A DNA stretch of 64,000 bases, taken from positions 106,995 to 170,994 of the forward strand of contig NZ_FMXK01000009.1 in the NCBI RefSeq assembly GCF_900103635.1, written 5' to 3'. Position numbers and translations under genes: made by a program. Below, one piece after another: positions 34,459-43,625 of the stretch (position 1 is its first letter; each line of letters begins with the position of its first letter). The notes beneath the pieces were generated by a model, which was given only the letters and a program-made list of their open reading frames with translations, searched no databases and was not told the origin of the DNA. This DNA comes from Butyrivibrio sp. INlla18 (GTDB taxonomy: Bacteria > Bacillota > Clostridia > Lachnospirales > Lachnospiraceae).

Positions 34459-35175
34459 TCACTTGATCTCAACATCTCCAAGGCTGCAGTTTACCATGAT
34501 AGTTCCTTCGGTGCCTGTCTGAACATAGGAGCTACTGCTACTATTTTTGCCTATCTTCATGGATCCAAGGGATGCGTTAGCTGAAATTGAATACTTATCA
34601 AGGTCTTTTTCCATGTCAATCTCAACATCCCCTAAAGACGCATCAATATCAACACTCTTGGCATCGCAGCTATAGATCTTAACATTTCCAAGTGCTGCAT
34701 CTATATCAATATCTTCAGAAACAAGGCGCTGAGCCTCAAAGTTTCCAAGATTATCATTTATGTGGATCTTCTTAGCATCAAGTTTTTGAAGAGTTACTTC
34801 ACCGCAAGCAAGGTTCAGACTAAAATCATCAAGCTTTATGTCCTTTGGTAAAACAATAGTCATCTCGTTATTTTGATTATATTTAGCATTTTTGACTTTA
34901 GTATTAGGCTGCTTGATAGTAAGTATCTTGCTGCCCTTATCGTAAGTAACAGTAGGTTTAAGTCTCTCGGAACCATGATAGGTTATTGATGGTTCGCTCC
35001 CCTCTTCAATCTCTACATCCATAAGAGCAGCTTCAATGTTGATCTTCTGGACATCAGCGCCGTACTCATAATCTGCATCAACCTTTTTGTCATTGCCACC
35101 CATGTGCACATGATAGCCATAGGCGATCGCAGCAAGTGTCAGTACCACAAGAACTAAAGAATAGACGTGTTTCAT
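34459..35175 (-). CDS. DUF4097-family beta-helix membrane-linked protein
   Basis: A 238-residue protein with one N-terminal hydrophobic helix (LVLVVLTLAAIAYGYHV) and a mature part of short beta-strand repeats such as NLACGEV, DDNLGNFEAQ, AALGNVKI, ASLGDVEID and CSLGDVEIK, typical of DUF4097 right-handed beta-helix or adhesin-like domains. It is anchored outward by its N-terminal segment. It is third in a PadR-DUF1700-DUF4097 unit that is common in Firmicutes and linked to cell-envelope stress. Its ribosome site is AAGGAGG. Confidence 0.88.
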   Translation of the reverse strand: MKHVYSLVLVVLTLAAIAYGYHVHMGGNDKKVDADYEYGADVQKINIEAALMDVEIEEGSEPSITYHGSERLKPTVTYDKGSKILTIKQPNTKVKNAKYNQNNEMTIVLPKDIKLDDFSLNLACGEVTLQKLDAKKIHINDNLGNFEAQRLVSEDIDIDAALGNVKIYSCDAKSVDIDASLGDVEIDMEKDLDKYSISANASLGSMKIGKNSSSSSYVQTGTEGTIMVNCSLGDVEIK

Positions 35176-35186
35176 AATATTCCTCC

Positions 35187-36185
35187 TTACTTCTTAAGAA
35201 AGATCTCAGTAAGTGGCTTACGTAAAATGCCTGCTATAGGCCAGATAAGCCATGTTGAACCCCAGTTAAATGATGTAAAGCTAAGGATAAGGTAAATAGC
35301 AAGTACTGTCTTCCAATAGTCCTTCATAAGGATCTCAGCAGCACGGCTAACATACTCTTTCTTTACCTTCTTGACTGGCTCGTAGTTGCCAGCAACTGTC
35401 TTGGTATCATTAAGTGAAAGGAGCTTGTCAAAAGCTGCGTCCTTAGCACCTGAGAACATGATAAAGAATACACCGATACCAGCTCCGATGAAGATAAGTG
35501 CTGGAGCAAAGCCTTCAGTAATGATGCTAAATGATGAGCCAAGAATTGTATCTAAAATGATCACTGGAAGGAAGCTGATGCTGCAAAGCACGATTCCAAG
35601 TGTTCTAAGAACAAGCTTGTAAGACTGGCTATCTTCCTTTTCTCTTGCAAGGTACTCAGCTGTTGAATAGCTGATAGTGCAGAGCTCTTTGTCCAAGAAC
35701 TTCCAATCACGCATAAGGAATGATGCGATCATGAAGAGGCTGATGCCTGCTGCTATGCAGATAAAGAGTAAGATAACACCGATAAGTTCGATTGCTTCGA
35801 TTCCTACTGCATCACCGATTGAACCGAAGATGATAGGTCCGATAGGTGAAAAGATGCAGAGCAGGATTCCAAGTGAATTGAAGAATCTGCGGCGTGCTGA
35901 ATCAGCAATATAATTGTCACATTCATTCTGACTGATAAGTCTTCTGTCAGTTGTCTCCATCTCAGAAACCACGTTGTTGATTCCAAGGCTCTCAGAGATC
36001 TCATCAAGATTTCCAAACTCTGAAATTACAATGGCGATTGCCTCGTTCTCAGGCTTGCCCTCAGCTATCAGCTCTGTAAACTTATCTTCCATCATTGAGT
36101 AGAGCTCATCCTTTGCTTTCTTAACTTCAAGAGTATTTGGAAGATTAGCAAACATTGTCTCAAGATAATTCTTAATTGTTTCCAT
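35187..36185 (-). CDS. DUF1700-like membrane protein with permease-prefix domain
   Basis: A 332-residue protein. Residues 1-70 form a cytoplasmic helical permease-prefix-like domain (METIKNYLETMFANLPNTLE, EGKPENEAIAIVISEFGNLDEI). Five or so membrane helices follow in the region 115-330. This composition matches DUF1700 family proteins that sit beside PadR regulators. The ATG at 36185 has AGGAG 9 nt upstream and overlaps the PadR stop region. Its function is unknown; a role in sensing or adjusting envelope state is only inferred from its partners. Confidence 0.88.
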   Translation of the reverse strand: METIKNYLETMFANLPNTLEVKKAKDELYSMMEDKFTELIAEGKPENEAIAIVISEFGNLDEISESLGINNVVSEMETTDRRLISQNECDNYIADSARRRFFNSLGILLCIFSPIGPIIFGSIGDAVGIEAIELIGVILLFICIAAGISLFMIASFLMRDWKFLDKELCTISYSTAEYLAREKEDSQSYKLVLRTLGIVLCSISFLPVIILDTILGSSFSIITEGFAPALIFIGAGIGVFFIMFSGAKDAAFDKLLSLNDTKTVAGNYEPVKKVKKEYVSRAAEILMKDYWKTVLAIYLILSFTSFNWGSTWLIWPIAGILRKPLTEIFLKK

Positions 36186-36187
36186 AA

Positions 36188-36523
36188 TCACTGTTCTCCT
36201 CTAATAAAATGTTCGACGACTTCTTTCGTCAGGTGCCATTCCTGGCATTTTTCCTCATAATACTTTTTGCCGAGTTCTGTAATCTTGTAGTAGGTTCTCT
36301 TCTTGCCATTCTCTGCACTCTGTGAATAGGATTCAACGTATCCGTTCTTTTCCATTCTGGTGAATGCAGAATAAAGAGTTGTCTCTTTGATAATATATTT
36401 ATCCTCCGAAAGTGCCCTTATCTTCTTGGATATATCATATCCATATGAAGGCTCATCAAGGAGTATAAATAATATGATCGTGTCATTGTATCCGCGAATT
36501 ACATCGCTGCTGATCTCAATCAT
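36188..36523 (-). CDS. PadR family transcriptional regulator
   Basis: A 111-residue PadR-type winged-helix repressor. Signatures are ILFILLDEPSYGYDISKKIRAL, TLYSAFTRMEKNGYVESYSQSAENGKKRTYYKITELGKKYYE, and a C-terminal helix for dimerisation. It is the first gene of the PadR-DUF1700-DUF4097 unit and probably represses it. A cluster of TAC/GTA-rich inverted repeats lies upstream at 36575-36659 and is a likely operator. Confidence 0.93.
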   Translation of the reverse strand: MIEISSDVIRGYNDTIILFILLDEPSYGYDISKKIRALSEDKYIIKETTLYSAFTRMEKNGYVESYSQSAENGKKRTYYKITELGKKYYEEKCQEWHLTKEVVEHFIRGEQ

Positions 36524-36574
36524 TCATGGATCACTCCCTTTCTTTATATTCAATTGATTGGTTTCAATATAATA

Positions 36575-36659
36575 TACTTCATCTGTAGTACTACGTTTAT
36601 CATACTACGTCAGTCGTACTATATCTGATGAAGTAAATATACTACGGCTGTCATAGTAT
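36575..36659 (-). promoter_or_regulatory. probable PadR operator region
   Basis: Nested inverted repeats: outer TACTTCATC (36575-36583) with GATGAAGTA (36627-36635), inner copies of GTAGTACTACG and TACTACG/CGTACTA, and a separate ATACTA (36639-36644) with TAGTAT (36654-36659). The motif TACTACG and its reverse recur about five times. It lies directly before the padR promoter region. Confidence 0.5.
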
Positions 36660-36722
36660 GTCAATAACTTTTTCAAAAATTTTTTTACCAAATTTTGATA
36701 ACGTTCAAAAGCCGCATAAAAT

Positions 36723-36766
36723 AAGGGCTTACAGCCATCTTATTGGTTGTAAGCCCTTTGAATTTT
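36723..36766 (-). terminator. terminator after the LUD-domain gene
   Basis: An 11-bp stem, AAGGGCTTACA (36723-36733), pairs with TGTAAGCCCTT (36748-36758) across a 14-nt loop. On the minus strand it is followed by TTATTTTAT. It lies just beyond the LUD gene stop. Confidence 0.8.
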
Positions 36767-36788
36767 CATTTATTTAGTTAAAAGAAAT

Positions 36789-37418
36789 TTAGAATCCGAG
36801 GTTGTCATTTACTAAGATCACATGAATACGATCTGCATGACGTGAGAATCTTGTAATAAGGAACTGGCAGCAGATCGTGTCTGGAGATTTGCAGTTCATG
36901 CAAGAACCAGTCTTGGCACATGGAGTATTAAGTCCAAATCTCTGAGCATTTATAGGTGCTGCTACGTTTCTTGCTCTCTTCATAGCTGCGTCAACGTCAG
37001 GACAAACCTTGTTCATACCAACGATAGCAACTACATGCTTTGGTCCCTGAGCAATTGCTGATACTCTGTTAGCGTTGCCATCAATGTTGACCATTACGCC
37101 ATCTTCAGTGATGGCATTGGCACTTGTAAGGAAGTAATCAGCGTCATAAGCTGCAAGCATTGCTGCTCTCTTATCCTCTGCCTTATCTCTATCGATAAAG
37201 TTATAGTTTCCGTTCTTGAGAGCATCTACAAGTCCAATCTCGTGAGCCGACATTGCGCCGCCCATAGTAACTGATGAAGACTCTGGAATGATCTCAAGAG
37301 CAATCTTAAGAGCTTCCTCCTTATTAGCTGCGTAGTAACCCTTCATGTTTCTTGACTCAATTCCTTTGATAACCTGCTGTGCCAGCAGCTGGTTACGTTT
37401 AACAATATTTTCGTTCAT
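36789..37418 (-). CDS. LUD-domain (lactate utilisation-like) protein
   Basis: A 209-residue LUD domain (DUF162/LutC-like). Landmarks are GYYAANKEEALKIALEIIPESSSVTMGGAMSAHEIGL, a central ANAITEDGVMVNIDGNANRVSAIAQGPKHVV stretch and a cysteine group near the C-terminus (CAKTGSCMNCKSPDTICC). No LutA or LutB partner is beside it, so the complex of the lactate pathway is not implied; free-standing LUD proteins are common in Lachnospiraceae. The ATG at 37418 was chosen because AGGAGG lies upstream; the longer reading has none. Confidence 0.9.
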   Translation of the reverse strand: MNENIVKRNQLLAQQVIKGIESRNMKGYYAANKEEALKIALEIIPESSSVTMGGAMSAHEIGLVDALKNGNYNFIDRDKAEDKRAAMLAAYDADYFLTSANAITEDGVMVNIDGNANRVSAIAQGPKHVVAIVGMNKVCPDVDAAMKRARNVAAPINAQRFGLNTPCAKTGSCMNCKSPDTICCQFLITRFSRHADRIHVILVNDNLGF

Positions 37419-37491
37419 AGAAACCTCCTCTAAGCATGCACATTTCAAATGTTTTTATAATTATACATTCAAATTAGATAGTGCACAATCT

Positions 37492-38361
37492 TTATTTAGA
37501 AAAGGTCCATCCGATAGTCTCTGTGAACGCTCTTGTTATTGCATCTGATGGCTGACCAAAAGCTCCAAGTATCAGAGCTACAGCCGCAAATAAAGGAATC
37601 ATTATAAGTACTGCAATGATAGGCCATGAAAGGGGAGTATTAAGCGCTTCCTCAAGAGCTGTTCCTATGCCTTCCTGATCAAGTACAGGTCTTTGTGCCA
37701 TAACTATCTTCCATTCATGTATCTTTTCGATGATGACTCTCGCAGTTATCATGATCCAGCACGCAGGGAGAATGTATATATATTGAAAAAATGCTGTGGG
37801 CGCAACTTCATATGATGGCTGAAGCTGTATCGTTAGCACCATAAGAACTATATCGCCTATGTACATAGCTGACATGGCTAAGATAGCGACCATTGGTGCC
37901 ATTTTTTTCATTGGAATATATTCAAGAATGATGTACCCCAAAATACTCAAGCAAAGAAATGTCACCACAGTAGGGAGAGTATCAATATTCACAGGAGAAT
38001 ACGGTATTGCACCAGTTCTTTCACCGGTAAAATACCAAGTCACTCCGTCAGTCAAAAACAGAATTCCCGATAATTCCAATGCTGTTCCCAAAACAAATAC
38101 CAGAAGATCTATCCTTTTTTCTCCCCTTAATCCTTTGTTAAATGACTCTGTGATCAGAAAAGTCATCTCAAAGATCACGAAGCAAAGTGGTATTCCTATG
38201 AGAAATACGCAAAGCAAAAAAAGCTCCGTTTCTCTTGTCATGATCCTATACATATCTTCAAATGAAGCATAAAAGATTACATTGCCAATAGTAAAAGAAA
38301 GCATTAAAAATGTAATAATGGGTAGTCTAAAGATTTTTATCTGTTCACATTCTTTTTCCAA
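37492..38361 (-). CDS. uncharacterised polytopic membrane protein (TTG start)
   Basis: A 289-residue integral membrane protein with about seven hydrophobic segments and a short cytoplasmic charged N-terminus (ETLEKECEQIK). I cannot assign a family with certainty. The start was set at a TTG at 38361 because AGGAGA lies about 9 nt upstream; the ATG further upstream at 38412 has no ribosome site. The C-terminal hydrophobic region ends FGQPSDAITRAF. It lies between the LUD gene and the erythromycin-esterase gene and has its own promoter region at 38362-38451. Confidence 0.65.
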   Translation of the reverse strand: MEKECEQIKIFRLPIITFLMLSFTIGNVIFYASFEDMYRIMTRETELFLLCVFLIGIPLCFVIFEMTFLITESFNKGLRGEKRIDLLVFVLGTALELSGILFLTDGVTWYFTGERTGAIPYSPVNIDTLPTVVTFLCLSILGYIILEYIPMKKMAPMVAILAMSAMYIGDIVLMVLTIQLQPSYEVAPTAFFQYIYILPACWIMITARVIIEKIHEWKIVMAQRPVLDQEGIGTALEEALNTPLSWPIIAVLIMIPLFAAVALILGAFGQPSDAITRAFTETIGWTFSK

Positions 38362-38451
38362 AGTCTCTTTTCTCCTATATAAAACAAAATGTTCATATAA
38401 ATCAAAACACATAGGGAAAATTATATGTTGCAGAATAAAAAAATGCAAAAG

Positions 38452-38475
38452 AAAAGAGCGCCTGTATGAGGCGCC
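38452..38475 (-). terminator. terminator of the Bce/esterase operon
   Basis: On the minus strand GCGCCT pairs with AGGCGC around a 5-nt loop (arms 38457-38462 and 38468-38473), followed by TCTTTTCTTTT. It lies just past the erythromycin-esterase-family gene. Confidence 0.75.
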
Positions 38476-38490
38476 CCCTTGATTTATTTA

Positions 38491-39798
38491 TTAATACTGA
38501 GGTACTATGGCATGTACCTGATAGTAATAGATCATGCCGTCATAGAGGTCTGCAGGTGCCATCTCTATTCTGTAAGCAGAATGGTATATATAATATAATC
38601 CTGTAAAACCTTCTCCTACAGTTCCCATAGATACAGGTGAATGTACAAGGTCATAGAGCTTTTTATCTTTTTCAGGTGAAAGAGATCCAAAATCAAGATA
38701 AAAATTTTTATCTTTCATATACTTTGCCTGATATGCGATAGGATCAGCTGTTGTGACATAATAGTCTTTTCTCTGATACTCTTCAGACACAATGCTGAGC
38801 ACACTGATATTGGCCTTACCCTTAAAGAAATCTGTTCCAAGGCTGTAGTAATCATCTCCATACTTTTCCTTGAGGATTCCGCCCATAGTGACAGGCATCA
38901 TAGGGCTCTGAGGTAATTTACCAATATGACCATCATGGGCAGCAAGCATTACTTTGCCGCTTCCAAGCTTCTTTTCAAGTTCAAGAATCCATGTGACATT
39001 ATCAGCCATAGCCTTATCTCTATATGCATACATATCAAGGTCTTCAGCAAAAACATAGCCTACCGTTGATTCAATGTTTTCAGTTATTTTGATAGCGCAG
39101 ATAGTATCAAAATCCTGCTGGGAATCATTTAAAGCTTCTACTGCTTTTCTGATCTCAGAAAGCTCAGCCCCAATCTTGGTCGCATCTTCTTCTGTTATCT
39201 TTTCTGTTCTTTCTTCATCTACAAAATAATCAAGGCTTGTCATATCAATGCCAGTAATACCACTTGCTTCCATATATTTCTTAAGGAACTCTACGCCCTT
39301 TCCAGGATTCTGCATATCAAAGCCATAGAATCTAAGGCTCTTTTCCTTTGGAACTGACAAGTTGTACTCTCTCATCCAGTCAAGGATCCTGGCCATTTCT
39401 ACTGTATGATAGATTTTAAAGCTCATGTTGTTTACGATATCTCTTGCATTTCCTTCGCCGCCCTGAATGAATTCATTAGCTTCAAGGCAGTCAGCAAAGT
39501 CTGCTTCAAGAGCAAAGGCTGTAAAACCATTTTCTTCTACGAGCTTTTTAAACATCTCAAGCTTAAGTGTCTGAAACTCTGAGCTTCCGTGAGTTGCTTC
39601 GCCAACGCCCACGATCTGTACATTTTCAGGTATCTTTATATCATCAAATTTCTGTGCACTAGCCACAACCTCTTTTACCTTGTGACTAGCAAGGACTGTC
39701 TTGTAATTAAGAGCTATGACTGCTGCCAGAGACCCAACTAAAACTATTGTAAGTATGATTGCAAGAATTACCTTGCAGATTTTCTTAAGCACTTTCAT
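38491..39798 (-). CDS. erythromycin-esterase-family protein, membrane-anchored
   Basis: A 435-residue EreA/EreB-superfamily hydrolase. An N-terminal membrane segment (VILAIILTIVLVGSLAAVIALN) anchors it outside, and the catalytic region has VGVGEATHGSSEFQTLKLEMFKKLVEENGFTAFALEADF and a later LAAHDGHIGKL, which carry the family's His and Glu residues. Related members open macrolide lactones; others have unknown substrates. The ATG at 39798 has AAGGAAG 6 nt upstream and starts just after the bceB stop, so it is the last gene of the Bce operon. A detoxifying or envelope-directed activity is inferred. Confidence 0.8.
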   Translation of the reverse strand: MKVLKKICKVILAIILTIVLVGSLAAVIALNYKTVLASHKVKEVVASAQKFDDIKIPENVQIVGVGEATHGSSEFQTLKLEMFKKLVEENGFTAFALEADFADCLEANEFIQGGEGNARDIVNNMSFKIYHTVEMARILDWMREYNLSVPKEKSLRFYGFDMQNPGKGVEFLKKYMEASGITGIDMTSLDYFVDEERTEKITEEDATKIGAELSEIRKAVEALNDSQQDFDTICAIKITENIESTVGYVFAEDLDMYAYRDKAMADNVTWILELEKKLGSGKVMLAAHDGHIGKLPQSPMMPVTMGGILKEKYGDDYYSLGTDFFKGKANISVLSIVSEEYQRKDYYVTTADPIAYQAKYMKDKNFYLDFGSLSPEKDKKLYDLVHSPVSMGTVGEGFTGLYYIYHSAYRIEMAPADLYDGMIYYYQVHAIVPQY

Positions 39799-39799
39799 T

Positions 39800-41803
39800 T
39801 CATGCTTCCTTTCCATAAACGATGTTGTAATACTGCCTGGATGTGATGTTATAAACAAGTGTGTATACTCCGAGGAATATAAGGCTCACAACTATGATCG
39901 CGAGATTAAAGGTAAGTGTATCCACATAGAGGATCATTCCCAAAAAGAGCCTTATGATCTTACTTGCGACTAACATATGGATGATAGCTGTTGTCACAGG
40001 TAAAAAGAACATGAGCATTACCTGACTCTTAATTGCGCCCTTAGCTTCCTTGTCGGAAAGACCTGCATTTGACAGGATCTCAAATCTCTTTTTATCTTCA
40101 AAGCCTTCTGACATCTGCTTGTAGAAGATGATCATTACTGTTGCAATGAGGAAAAGAGCTGCAAGGAATATCCCAACAAAGAAGATCCCGCCGTAGATAC
40201 TGTAAAAAGAGCTTCTTTCGTCTTCCTTATAAGTTACACTGGCTTCAAATGGAGCCTTTAAGATAGTATCTTTCACTATGCCGATCTGCTCATAGCTTGT
40301 ATCCTTTGGCACATTAAAGCCAACATAAACCTGCTCAAATCCAACAAGGCTTTCTGGATTCTGAGAAAGAAGCTTTTCCTTTTCTGCATTATCTGCAATA
40401 ACTATTATCTCTTCATCAAAAAGAGACATTGATGGGTCGAATACTTCTTCAAGACATTTAGATGAGATCTTCTTTTTGATCTTATAATCTGAACCGTATA
40501 TATTGAAATTCTCACCGGCCTTTACCTTGGCACCTGCACTGTATCTAAGGATCTCTCCGGCACCCAAAGTCTCTTTTTCTCCGGTGTAGAGATTATATTC
40601 ATCAAGGGTTATGACATATAAAACTCTCATAGAAGTAAAGTCGTAGTTACCCTTTGTATAGCACTCAAAGCTTCCATCTGGAGAAACAACGCAGATATCC
40701 ATGAAATATTCTCTGACAACTCTGTCAGAATCCCTTAACCCTGCCTCTTCTGCCGCTTTTGTGACAACTGCGTCATATTCATCAAGGGTAGCATCTCCAT
40801 CATTTATATCACGTACTACCACATCTCTTCTAAACATAGAGTTGATATTCTGCTCACCTAGCATAAAAAGAGCTGTTGAGCAAACCAAAAGAAGAATAAC
40901 TCCGGTAGATAAGATACAGATAGATGCAAGACCTGCTGCGTTGTGCTTCATTCTGTACATCAGATTTGAAACACTGATAAAATGCTTTGTTTTGTAATAG
41001 TAATTTTTGTTTTTCTTGAGCATCTTAAGTACAAAGATGCTGCCTGCAATGAAAAGAGCGTAGGTTGCGATAGTTACAAGTATCATTGCCTTAAAGAGAT
41101 TTCCAAGAGCAACAAATGTATTGTCTGTAGAAAGAGCCATCTTGTAACCAACTAAAAGAGCTATGGCTCCGATGATCAAAAGAACTACCTTTACCTTGGG
41201 CTCCTTTTCACCTATGTTATCGCTCTTTAAAAGCTCTATTGGATTGCCAAGCCTTACTGTAAGAAGGTTGTGGATAAGACAAATTCCAAAAACAACTGCA
41301 AAAAAGATCACAGTAAGCATTGTTCCTCTAAGTGAAAAATCCATTCCTCTTACAAATGGCTGTTTGATGATCCTGTAGATCCAAAGAACCATGAGCTTAT
41401 TCATGAATGCTCCGGCTACTACGCCTAGAACTATTGATGAAGCGCTTATTATAAGACTCTCAAGAGCCATTACTGTTGAGACGTTTTTTCTGCTAAGTCC
41501 TAAAATGCCATATAATCCAATCTCTTTTTTGTAGCCCTTCATTACGAACTGATTGCCGTAAAATAGGAAGATCACTGCAAAGATTCCAACTACAATAGAA
41601 CCGATAGAAACAAACCGAACGATGTAATTGGCTCCCTTAAATGCAGCTACGCCATCTCTCATGATGTACTTGCTATCAATAAGAGATACCAATATATGAA
41701 ACACCATTACTGTAAAGGCACTTGCAAGTATGTAAGGAAGCACTGCCTTTTTGTTATTCTTAAGCCCTGTAAGAGCAAGGTTTCCCAGAAGATTATGATT
41801 CAC
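39800..41803 (-). CDS. bceB: BceB-type ABC transporter permease
   Basis: A 667-residue FtsX-like permease of the BceB type with ten membrane helices: one at the N-terminus, two groups of three or so, then a large extracellular domain of about 200 residues (roughly 315-520) between helices seven and eight, and helices eight to ten at the C-terminus. Motifs are NLALTGLKNNKKAVLPYI, EIGLYGILGLSRKNVSTVMALE and a C-terminal FEDKKRFEILSNAGLSDKEAK. Such transporters remove peptide antibiotics from lipid II-cycle intermediates and also drive signalling through the kinase. It overlaps the ATPase gene by 11 nt. Confidence 0.92.
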   Translation of the reverse strand: MNHNLLGNLALTGLKNNKKAVLPYILASAFTVMVFHILVSLIDSKYIMRDGVAAFKGANYIVRFVSIGSIVVGIFAVIFLFYGNQFVMKGYKKEIGLYGILGLSRKNVSTVMALESLIISASSIVLGVVAGAFMNKLMVLWIYRIIKQPFVRGMDFSLRGTMLTVIFFAVVFGICLIHNLLTVRLGNPIELLKSDNIGEKEPKVKVVLLIIGAIALLVGYKMALSTDNTFVALGNLFKAMILVTIATYALFIAGSIFVLKMLKKNKNYYYKTKHFISVSNLMYRMKHNAAGLASICILSTGVILLLVCSTALFMLGEQNINSMFRRDVVVRDINDGDATLDEYDAVVTKAAEEAGLRDSDRVVREYFMDICVVSPDGSFECYTKGNYDFTSMRVLYVITLDEYNLYTGEKETLGAGEILRYSAGAKVKAGENFNIYGSDYKIKKKISSKCLEEVFDPSMSLFDEEIIVIADNAEKEKLLSQNPESLVGFEQVYVGFNVPKDTSYEQIGIVKDTILKAPFEASVTYKEDERSSFYSIYGGIFFVGIFLAALFLIATVMIIFYKQMSEGFEDKKRFEILSNAGLSDKEAKGAIKSQVMLMFFLPVTTAIIHMLVASKIIRLFLGMILYVDTLTFNLAIIVVSLIFLGVYTLVYNITSRQYYNIVYGKEA

Positions 41804-42563
41804 TGTCCTCTCCTCCCCTCATGAGTACTGTAACTGACTCGCAGATCTTATCAAGCATCTCGCTTCTGCTCATCTGTCCTCTGTAGATCTGGTGGAATAC
41901 TTCGCCGTCTCTGATGAACATTACTCTATCTGCGTAGCTTGCAGCTACATTACTATGAGTAACCATAAGGATTGTCTGACCACTCTTGTGAATGTCTCTA
42001 AGCTGGTGCATAAGATTTGTAGCAGCCTTAGAATCAAGCGCTCCTGTAGGCTCGTCAGCAAGAAGTATCTGAGGATTTGTGATAAGCGCTCTTGCTACTG
42101 CTGTTCTCTGCTTCTGACCACCGGATACTTCATAGGGATACTTGTGTAAAAGCTGCTCAATTCCCAGCTCTTTTACCAGGGGAGCAACCTTAGCATCCAT
42201 TGTCTTGTAATCTTCACCAGCAAGAACCAGCGGAAGCTTGATATTATCTTCGATAGTGAAATTATCAAGAAGGTTGAAATCCTGGAAGATGAACCCCAGA
42301 TTGTTACGTCTCATGATGGCTCTCTCGCCGTCCTTAAGCGCTGAGAAATCCTTACCATCTACAAGAACCTTACCTGCTGTTGGCACATCAAGACTTGCAA
42401 GGATATTTAAAAGAGTTGTCTTACCACTTCCTGACTCACCCATGATCGCAACGAACTCGCCTCTCTCAACACTAAAGTGCACATCCTTAAGTGCTGTAAC
42501 TGAATTTGTTCCCATTCTTGTCTTATATACTTTTTTAACGTGATTAACTTCTAATACTGACAT
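41793..42563 (-). CDS. bceA: BceA-type ABC transporter ATP-binding protein
   Basis: A 256-residue ABC ATPase with Walker A GESGSGKTT (residues 38-46), Q-loop FQDFNLLDN, signature VSGGQKQRTAVARAL, Walker B ILLADEPTGALDS and H-loop VTHSNVAA, as expected for the MacB/LolD/BceA group. It partners the BceB permease downstream by overlapping reading frames. The ribosome site is CGGAGG before the ATG. Transcription probably begins in the 42564-42698 gap, where a BceR-type palindrome and a terminator-like hairpin lie. Confidence 0.94.
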   Translation of the reverse strand: MSVLEVNHVKKVYKTRMGTNSVTALKDVHFSVERGEFVAIMGESGSGKTTLLNILASLDVPTAGKVLVDGKDFSALKDGERAIMRRNNLGFIFQDFNLLDNFTIEDNIKLPLVLAGEDYKTMDAKVAPLVKELGIEQLLHKYPYEVSGGQKQRTAVARALITNPQILLADEPTGALDSKAATNLMHQLRDIHKSGQTILMVTHSNVAASYADRVMFIRDGEVFHQIYRGQMSRSEMLDKICESVTVLMRGGEDSES

Positions 42564-42648
42564 CTTTCATTCCTCCGAATTTGTTTTCTATGTGATCTCA
42601 TGGGCTTTCGCTCATGCTTTCGTCTCTTGACAATAACAAGGATAACAA

Positions 42649-42691
42649 AAAAGGAAATGCCTTGCCTTTTTAATAGCTTACATTTCCTTTT
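42649..42691 (-). terminator. terminator between bceS and bceA
   Basis: An 11-bp perfect stem, AAAAGGAAATG (42649-42659) with CATTTCCTTTT (42681-42691), has a 21-nt loop and continues with T residues on the minus strand. It ends the two-component transcript before the bceA promoter. Its left arm contains the half site ATGTAAG of the operator region. Confidence 0.7.
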
Positions 42692-42697
42692 AGTAAT

Positions 42698-42713
42698 CTT
42701 ACATTTTTGTAAG
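42698..42713 (-). promoter_or_regulatory. BceR-type operator upstream of bceA
   Basis: The perfect palindrome CTTACATTTTTGTAAG (CTTACA, 4 nt, TGTAAG) matches the known BceR-like site TNACA-N4-TGTAA. It overlaps the stop of the kinase gene and lies 135 nt before the bceA start. A further half site ATGTAAG is at 42678-42684. Together with the BceRS pair this indicates activation of bceAB. Confidence 0.75.
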
Positions 42714-43625
42714 GTTCCCTATATTAACTTTTTCCTTACACACTGTGATCACAACGTCTGTTCCCTTGGAGACCTCTGATTCTATGCGGATCTTGTGGCC
42801 CAGCTTGTCGCAAACTCCCTTACAAAGGTAAAGACCTATGCCACTGGCCTTCATATCCATCCTGCCGTTGTAACCTGTGTAACCTTTCTCAAATACCCTT
42901 GGAAGATCCTCACTACTTATGCCAACTCCGGTATCTCTTACGACTATCTCGGTATCAGCTGATGTTTCGCCCTCTTCTGGGATTCTGGTAAATATCTTGA
43001 TACCGCCTTCCTTGGTGTACTTAAGGGCATTGGAAAGAGCCTGCTCAAGTACAAAGGATAGCCACTTCTCATCTGTAAGTATGGTGATATCTAGGTTTTC
43101 AAGTTCAACTGACAGATGCTTGTGAATGAAGATTGTGGAATACTTTTTGACTACCTGCTTTACAAGAGGCTCAAGACTTGTCTTTTCAAGCAGCATATCC
43201 CCTGACATGCCTTCAAATCTAAGGTAGTTAAGAGCCGTTTCCACATAATTCTCAATCTTAAAGAGCTCTCTTTTGCAATCTCCCATATCTGGCTCTTCGT
43301 CTGCAAGTAGGAGTTTCATGGCTGCAATTGGAGTCTTTATCTGATGAGCCCACAGGGCAAAAAAGTCTTCTTTTTCCCTGATAGCTTCCCACTTTGCGCT
43401 GTCATCATCTGTCTCTTTTACTGGCTCATTGTTACTAGAAGCCTTGATGGCACGATTATTCAATATGCATGCCACCGCTGTCACCATCAGGATAAAAGAG
43501 ATTCCATAGAAGATAAAGTCTGCTGCCATGCGGTATAGCACGCATACTGCAGTAAATATCAGCAAAAGAATTGCATTACATATTATGTAAATTCTATTGT
43601 TTTCAAAAAAGCTCTTATTCCCCAA
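42699..43625 (-). CDS. BceS-like intramembrane-sensing histidine kinase
   Basis: A 308-residue kinase with two closely spaced N-terminal membrane helices (about residues 12-55) and almost no extracellular loop, the hallmark of BceS-type kinases that sense through their transporter. The DHp segment is FFALWAHQIKTPIAAMKLLL with the phosphorylated His, and the ATPase domain has the N-box LEQALSNALKYT, DTGVGISSEDLPRVFEKGYTG and GIGLYL. The start is a TTG at 43625 with GGGG 7 nt upstream, overlapping the regulator gene's end by 11 nt. It signals to the response regulator next to it. Confidence 0.92.
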   Translation of the reverse strand: MGNKSFFENNRIYIICNAILLLIFTAVCVLYRMAADFIFYGISFILMVTAVACILNNRAIKASSNNEPVKETDDDSAKWEAIREKEDFFALWAHQIKTPIAAMKLLLADEEPDMGDCKRELFKIENYVETALNYLRFEGMSGDMLLEKTSLEPLVKQVVKKYSTIFIHKHLSVELENLDITILTDEKWLSFVLEQALSNALKYTKEGGIKIFTRIPEEGETSADTEIVVRDTGVGISSEDLPRVFEKGYTGYNGRMDMKASGIGLYLCKGVCDKLGHKIRIESEVSKGTDVVITVCKEKVNIGNLTKM

